The notes under the pieces: generated by a model | The model's database searches: none | Seen by the model: only the letters and a program-made list of their open reading frames with translations | Told to the model about the DNA's origin: nothing | Shown here: positions 57,901-64,000 of the stretch, piece by piece | How positions within the stretch are numbered: position 1 is the first letter of the stretch | Layout: each line of letters opens with the position of its first letter | Program-made: the position numbers and the translations under genes | DNA from: Megalonaias nervosa | Taxonomy: Eukaryota > Mollusca > Bivalvia > Unionida > Unionidae | Direction: 5' to 3' | Length of the DNA: 64,000 nucleotides | Assembly (NCBI GenBank): GCA_016617855.1 | Contig: JAECUM010004933.1 | Location: forward strand, 1-64,000

Positions 57901-59370
57901 ATTACCGTATTTACTGCATGTTTTCGGACATTGTTTGTTTTCGGACACCATTTTTGGGCAAATATAATATTTAAATGCCTTCTAATTTTTCAGACATTGC
58001 TCCACTATAATTTTTTCTACAATTTATGTTTTTGGACACAATCTGAGAAGATCTGCTGCTTCGTTTTAAAGCAAAATTCACAGTGTGTTTGCCGTTAATT
58101 TAACTGATACAAAGTTCACTTCATTTGGTCGCCAGTTATTTAATGTGAATCATTGTGATCATGAACTTCCATTGATTGGTTGTCAGTGTAGACATCGTTA
58201 CACATGAAACCACTTCACGCAGGTGTGACAGCTATGGCTTTGATTAGAAACCATGACCCCTGCTTTATATCATTAAACAATACATCAGAGAGTCAGTATG
58301 GATTAGTAAATTCATTGGCATCATGCAACAAAACAAACCCCTTATCTCCGAGGCATTATGTACCACGGGTTTAAATGTAGTTATTGTTCTGCAGGTAATA
58401 AACCTCTTTGTAGACAATAAATATTGATTGTAGGTTCAACATGTTCGGTACATCGTGTGCTCTTTTAACGAAATCCAGATGGCTGCCCTTTATTTCCGTA
58501 CACACCTGTCAAAGAAATCCCACAAATTATAGTAGGAACAATTATCACCTAGACACCCTGAAATCTCCAACATGCATCAAAACAGTCTTTGAGCAGTCGA
58601 TTGTTTCGAGTCGGCAGGCTCTACTCATTTTGAAGCTACCCTCGCCTAGGTGGGAAACAAAAAGAACAGAGAACCACAACAAATAGATCACCTTTATTTT
58701 AAAAAAATACCAACATATCAACGACTCGTATATTGCAACTTGCTTGTTATTTTTACACTTCCTAGGCGTGCGTACAACACTCACCCCATATGTAGCCTCT
58801 CATCCTTGGTGCTCTAAGATTAGCCCTCATGCATGTACCGGTATTTCTACTCTCGATACTAAAATGTTTCTGCCAAAAATATCTTCAGAATTATAATTCC
58901 AAATTTTTTTTATTTAGTTTATATTAATATCTTAATTACACAGATATAAAGCTTGCATGCGTTTGTAAGGTAGATTTTATTGATCACTGATTAATAAAGG
59001 GTTAAACTGGAGTGCACGATTACTAATATGGTGGTTATTTTGGAAAACACGCACACAATCATGGCTCTAATACATGTATGGCTGCGTTTTCTGGTGGATG
59101 GACATGTATCAAAGAGACAAAATGGGCAAGTAATGCCTGTTTTTCATTCATTATCCTTTCTGTGGTGTTAGACAAAATACTTGTTTTACTTAGTGGCAGC
59201 ACGTCGTCATGTGAGCTAATGGTAACTTCGTTACAGACGGGGGCGGGGTGCACAAATTTGTCTTCCCCTGTTTGTTTTCAGACACCTAATTAATGAATTT
59301 AATATGTATTCGGACAACAATAAAAGTAATTATTTTTTGCCATTCGAAAACATGCAGTAAATATGGTAAT
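57901..59370. mobile_element. DNA transposon C (ATTACCRTATTTACTGCATG ends)
   Basis: 1470 bp. The 26-bp terminal inverted repeats differ at one base. The termini begin with TACC(G/A)TAT(T/A)TAC, as in copies A and B, but the interiors are unrelated. A subterminal 'ttttcggaca' motif recurs about three times near the left end and in variants near the right end. It lies in the intron between exons 57775 and 61813. The frames inside are not supported as genes. Confidence 0.75.
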
Positions 59371-60734
59371 AGGAAATCTGAGTTAATGAATCGCTTCTCT
59401 AGTGCTCTCAAGGGTGCTAGGTCATATATAAAATAAGAATGACATTTTCAGAGGATGAGCATTTCTTCAAACCTGTGGGTCTACATGATGCAACTAGATT
59501 TCTTCATGATACATCACCGTTGATTATCTGTATTTGCTAGTGAAGTTCATTATTAGGCTAACATCAACAACATGCATCCTATGAATGTGACTGAATTCCA
59601 GTGTAAATTAACTGGCTGATATTCTAAGGGCAGTATAGTGTGGTTGAGTGTGATTTAACTTAAGAGGCCACTTGGGAACATATTCAACATATGGCATCAT
59701 TTGCAAAACAGTGGATATTATGTGCAGATCAGGAGAATATCTACTTAGAATATGTAAATGACATTTCTGTGTGCTTAATAAGCCTGTATGCCATTTTTCT
59801 TGATAAGCCTGTATGCTATTTTTCTTGATAAGCCTGTATGCCATTGCATATCATCTATTTCATGCAGCAACAGGATCAATAGCAATAATTGTATTAAAGT
59901 TTCCTTAAATTTTTTTAATGTAAAACTTATCATTATTATAATGTCAGAAAAATGACAGCTTTAAACTTCTTCAAAATATTTGTTACAAGTAGTTTTTGAA
60001 GCAAATACATGCAAAAGTAGTGCAGTTAATACAACTTTTGTTGATCAACAATTCCTTGCACTTTACTCCATTTACCTCAGTACTAAATAAACTAGTTGTG
60101 CTGTTAAAAGAAATTGAAATTGATTGAGATTTCTCCATTGAAGTATTGTCTGTCATAGAAAGGGAAGTAACTCTTGTGAATTAGCTTTTGTTGTACATGG
60201 GAAGTTTAATAGAATTATCATTTAAATATATTAAAGTTATTAGTTCTTACCACAGCAAATATCTTTAATATGAATATAATCATTACAAAAGCTCAAGAAT
60301 ATTCTTAAAACGCAAAATATCAGGTGTATGTTTAGTTTGTTTTTGGGAGATTTACCTCACTTTCTAGGATACCTTTTGCTCAACCTACCCATGTATGTCT
60401 CTATGTATCTGCCATAAATTACAAATCGGTCAATCAAAATATTACACTCAAATTTGAAAAAAAATACAAGACAGTATATGGGATAAGTCAGGGATTATCC
60501 AGGTTGAGGTTGGAATTTTTAGGAAATGACAAGGGAGAACAAGTCCTGGAAGTTAAGAGTCCTTGACTCCTAATCCAGAGATTCTGTTGAAAGCCCTGCC
60601 TCATTGAATAAAATGGAAATCTTTTGACAGAAATTGTAATTAGCGTACTAAACAAGATAAACAAGGCTTCACAATAATTTCAGTCCCAGTATGTTTATAA
60701 ACAACTGTTTATAAAAAATATTTTTCCCAGAAAT
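59371..60734. other. intron sequence, no gene seen
   Basis: Within the plus-strand paralogue's intron. A 26-bp triple repeat ('gataagcctgtatgccattt') lies at 59775-59845. Confidence 0.5.
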
Positions 60735-61446
60735 AATTGTCAGTGATGGATTGATTTGATATATTCCCCAGATATCAATGTCATTGATGGATTGATTGGA
60801 TATATTCTCCAGAAATCAATGTATTGATGAACTGTTTGGATATATTCCCCAGAAATCAATGTCATTGATGGATTGATTGGATATATTCCCTATAATTCAA
60901 TGTTACTGATGGATTGATTGGATGTATTGCCCAGAAATCAGTGTATTGATGGATTGATTGGATACATTGCCCTGAAATCAATGTCATTGATGGATCGATT
61001 GGATATATTGCCCAGAAATCAATGTCATTGATGGATTGGTTGGATATATTGCCCAGAAATCAATGTCATTGATGGATTGATTGGATATATTGCCCAAAAA
61101 TCAATGTCATTGATGGATTGATTGGATATATTGCCCAGAAATCAATGTCATTGATGGATTGATTGGATATATTGCCCAGAAATCAATGTCATTGATGGAT
61201 TGATTGGATATATTGCCCAAAAATCAATGTCATTGATGGATTGATTGGATATATTGCCCAGAAATCAATGTCATTGATGGATTGATTGGATATATTGCCC
61301 AGAAATCAATGTATTGATGGATTGATTGGATATATTACCCAGAAATCAATGTATTGATGGATTGATTGGATATATTCCCCAGAAATCAGTGTCATTGATG
61401 GATTGATTGGATATATTCCCCAGAAATCAATGTCATTGATGGATTG
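60735..61446. repeat. 42-bp minisatellite
   Basis: About 17 units of 'gaaatcaatgtcattgatgg' plus 'attgattggatatattgcccag', with some units lacking the 'tca' triplet. It lies about 370 bp upstream of the acceptor of exon 61813. Confidence 0.95.
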
Positions 61447-61812
61447 TTTCAGATTGGCTCAGTAGGCTCAGCACATTTATTTCATGTGTTAAGAGGTCTT
61501 GTTGAGCCCTAGCTGTTTGCAAAGGAGATGGCCATTATATTATCCTAATCTTGCCATGCTAAAATACAGAATCCTGATTCATGTGCCTGTACTTCAGCAC
61601 CATTAACACATCCCTTCAGCCTTACATTAAAAGTTTCCTTCATGATCTTTAAGATAAATTGAACAATTAATATAGTTTATTTTAACATCTAGTTTCATTG
61701 AGAGGGTCAGTGTTAACTTTATATCTTACCATGGAAACTATCTAAATCTGTGAATATTCTAAGGCTGTGAAATTCTTGTAATTCATGCTTATGTTTCTCT
61801 TCATGCATCCAG

Positions 61813-61975
61813 CTAAAGAAGTTGTCGGAATCAGGTGTTGAGACCGTGGTCTTGACGGCCAGTACAGAGGAGGAGAATTGTTGGTACCTGGGATCCCAAA
61901 AGGGAACAGACTTTGTCAGTCATGTGAGACTTGACTGGGTCAGGAAGGAGTTCCTTAACTTCTGTGCAAACTCTG
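61813..61975 (+). CDS. zinc-finger gene paralogue (plus copy), middle exon
   Basis: A 163-nt exon after TCATGCATCCAG with a GTCAG donor at 61976. It encodes LKKLSESGVETVVLTAS ... FLNFCANS, 35 of 54 residues identical to the minus-strand exon. It ends in phase 1 like its counterpart, so a zinc-finger exon is expected to the right, beyond 64000. Trp replaces Gly at two positions. The frame is intact, so the copy is probably functional. Confidence 0.75.
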
Positions 61976-62185
61976 GTCAGTATAGCTGTACTCAAATCTA
62001 GGTACATTATCTCTTTAGCCCGAAAAGAACAGATACTTAAGCTTTTCACTTCACCATCAATAGGTCATATGCTTTAGCTCTTAGTTGACTGAGAAAAAGG
62101 GATACATAGTTTATCACTTGACCCACAACAAATCAAATAGATAAAAGGCAAATTGCATTTTTATCATATGATAACCAAGTTCAAA

Positions 62186-62450
62186 TGGGGCCCAGAGTGG
62201 CCGAGTGGTCCAAAGCGTTCACTGTTATGGATCTTTGCCATCTCACCTCTGTCTGCGTGGGTTCGAGTCTCTGGTTAGGCCGATGTGGGTATGTGAGAAA
62301 GCATGCCAGTAGCTTCTCATGGGTTGGTGGTTCTTTCCAGAGTTTTCCCCAGTTCTTCCTCCACCATTCATACTGGCTGCCATGTATTGCCTATCTTGTG
62401 CTGAAAAATGGCATTAAACCCTACAACAACAACAACAACCAAGTTCAGAT
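62186..62450 (+). mobile_element. tRNA-derived SINE, family 3, (AAC)n tail
   Basis: tRNA-Ser/Leu-like head ('gtggccgagtggtccaaagc'), B-box 'gggttcgagtct', body 'ggttctttccagagttttcc', and an (AAC)n tail at 62430-62445. Same family as 37330-37570. Confidence 0.8.
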
Positions 62451-62754
62451 TGGTAGAGAATTGAAGATATTGACAGGTCAGTGGATGGATTATTTTCTTA
62501 TTTCCAGTCTAACCTCACTTACAGATTATTCAGGACATTGCAAAATTCAGTTTTATATTTGCAATATAAGGTAAATGTCTTATTTTCTTAATATGGATGT
62601 AATAATTACAAAATATATTTGACCATTCATTACACTAATACTTTTTCCATTTCATATCAGTTTTTTTAATACATATATTTTAATTAAACAAGCAATTTAT
62701 TTTATAAAAATTTATAAAGTTTAAGTTACAAAGATCCATCCTGAAGACATTGGG

Positions 62755-63480
62755 CTGAAAAGGTTTTAAAATTTTGGTTGGTTGCATTTAATGGCAATGC
62801 ATTTAAAGAAGAAAAAATGTGGATGGAAGCTTGCACATGGTGTGAGGAAGAAGCCTATCAATTGGGTGGGTGGGTCAAAACATCAAAGGTGAAGGTCACT
62901 AACTAACAGAAAAAAAAAGGTTTCTGCACTGTAACAATAGTTTAATATCACAAACCTGTTACAAAATTTGTGGGTAACTTGCACTTGAGGTGATGAAGAA
63001 ACTATTGATTTGGGGGTAAAAGGTCAGTCATTGTAACATTAGGAACAAAAAATAGTTTTGGCAGAGTAATATTAGTTCATCATCACATGCCTGGACCAAA
63101 CTGAATGCACTTGTGTGAGGAAGAGGCCTATTGATTCATGAGGTCAAAGGGCAAAGTCACTTTGACTGAAAGAAGAAAATGGTTCTTACTTAATAACTAT
63201 AGTTAAAGATGATATGCCTTAACTAAAATTTATGGAGGACTTGCATTTACGATATGCAAGAGGCCTTTTGATTTTTTGAGGTCAAGGTCATTGTGGATTA
63301 AAGAAAAATAACTTTTGCAAGATAGCTTTCATTCTTGAACAAGTACCTTGAACAGATATTGTGGATGGGTTGCACACAGTGTAATAAAAAAACTATAGGT
63401 TTGGGAGTGTAGAGGTCAGAGATCACATTCATAATCAGTCTGGTTTCTGCTAACTTTTGTTCAAAACTACATACTTTGAC
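62755..63480. repeat. diverged ~155-bp tandem repeat
   Basis: Four to five units, each with a 'ttgcac.tg.tgaggaagaggcctat.gat' phrase followed by 'gaggtcaaaggtca..gtca' and 'gaa.aaaaatggtttctgc'. A dispersed repeat of the molluscan 'ggtcaaggtca' style. Confidence 0.65.
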
Positions 63481-63529
63481 CAAAGGTCAAGATTATTGAG
63501 ATGCATTAGTCAATAACCTCCAGTGTTAA

Positions 63530-64000
63530 CCATGCCTAACTAGTTATTACATAGAGGACTATTAAACACAAGGTGGGCATATCATGTGCCTAGCTAGTTC
63601 TATATAGAGGATTATTAAACACAAGGTTGGCATATAATATGCCAAACTAGTTCTATATAGATGACTATTAAACACAAGACTAGCATATCATGTGCCTAAC
63701 TAGTTCTATATAGAGGACTATTAAACACAAGGTTGGCATATCATGTGCCTAGCTAGTTCTATATATATGACTGTTAGACACAAGGTTGGCATATCATGTG
63801 CCTAACTAGTTCTATATAGAGGACTATTAAACACAAGGTTGGCATATCATGTGCCTAACTAGTTCCTATATAGAGGACTATTAAACACAAGGTTGGCATA
63901 TCATATGCCTAACTAGTTCCTATATAGAGGACTATTAAACACAAGGTTGGCATATCATGTGCCTAACTAGTTCTGTATAGAGGACTATTAAACACAAGGT
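63530..64000. repeat. 53/54-bp minisatellite running off the window
   Basis: About nine units of 'catgtgcctaactagttcta' plus 'tatagaggactattaaacacaaggttggcatat'. The array is still intact at base 64000, so its true length is unknown. Confidence 0.95.

Noticed and set aside
59078..59293. 71-codon frame inside element C
   Set aside because: Overlaps another frame on the opposite strand, lies in a non-autonomous transposon and has no recognisable motif.
63530..64000. CRISPR-like or centromeric array
   Set aside because: A 53/54-bp head-to-tail minisatellite without spacers; the visible part is too short to call satellite DNA.

Overview
The window looks like AT-rich nuclear DNA of a marine invertebrate, most likely a mollusc. 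The evidence is GT/AG introns several kilobases long, many tRNA-headed SINEs, non-autonomous DNA transposons, Penelope-like element fragments, minisatellites, and diverged 'ggtcaaggtca'-type dispersed repeats of the kind common in bivalves. The host assignment is inference; nothing here names a species.

Layout. 1-7.2 kb: intergenic repeats, a 1.7 kb inverted-repeat transposon, a Penelope-like hairpin element with hammerhead-like motifs, and the first two coding exons of a minus-strand host gene (start 7151). 7.2-20 kb: mostly non-coding, with a foldback element, a second Penelope endonuclease relic and a transposase-like pseudogene (14470-15789, minus) lodged inside a tandem repeat. 21.9-34.1 kb: a minus-strand C2H2 zinc-finger gene with exons 34097-34008, 28209-28047 and 23305-21963. 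Its introns carry two copies of one transposon family, one of which has a second transposon nested in it. 57.7-62 kb: a divergently oriented paralogue on the plus strand, with exons of exactly the same lengths (90 and 163 nt); its zinc-finger exon would lie beyond the window. The right end is dominated by minisatellites.

Between the two paralogues sits the main accessory feature, a decayed Polinton/Maverick (adintovirus-like) element at about 38.7-51.7 kb. In order it carries: a fibre-like repeat protein (minus), packaging ATPase, a small charged protein, minor capsid (penton) protein, a small pVI-like protein, major capsid protein, a pX-like hydrophobic/basic protein, adenain-like protease, a small zinc ribbon, a zinc ribbon + PLA2-like + integrase + chromodomain polyprotein, small unknown ORFs, an HNH endonuclease (minus), protein-primed family B DNA polymerase, and an ORF coupled to the polymerase. 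These would act together in replication (PolB), integration (INT), capsid assembly, maturation and DNA packaging (MCP, penton, PRO, ATPase), and possibly membrane penetration and attachment (PLA2-like, pVI-like, fibre). Almost all are broken by stops and frameshifts; only the ATPase has a full uninterrupted frame. No terminal inverted repeats were recognised, so the ends are uncertain. The least ordinary content is the fibre-like repeat gene, the HNH gene facing polB across a perfect 22-bp inverted repeat, and the domain stacking in the integrase polyprotein.
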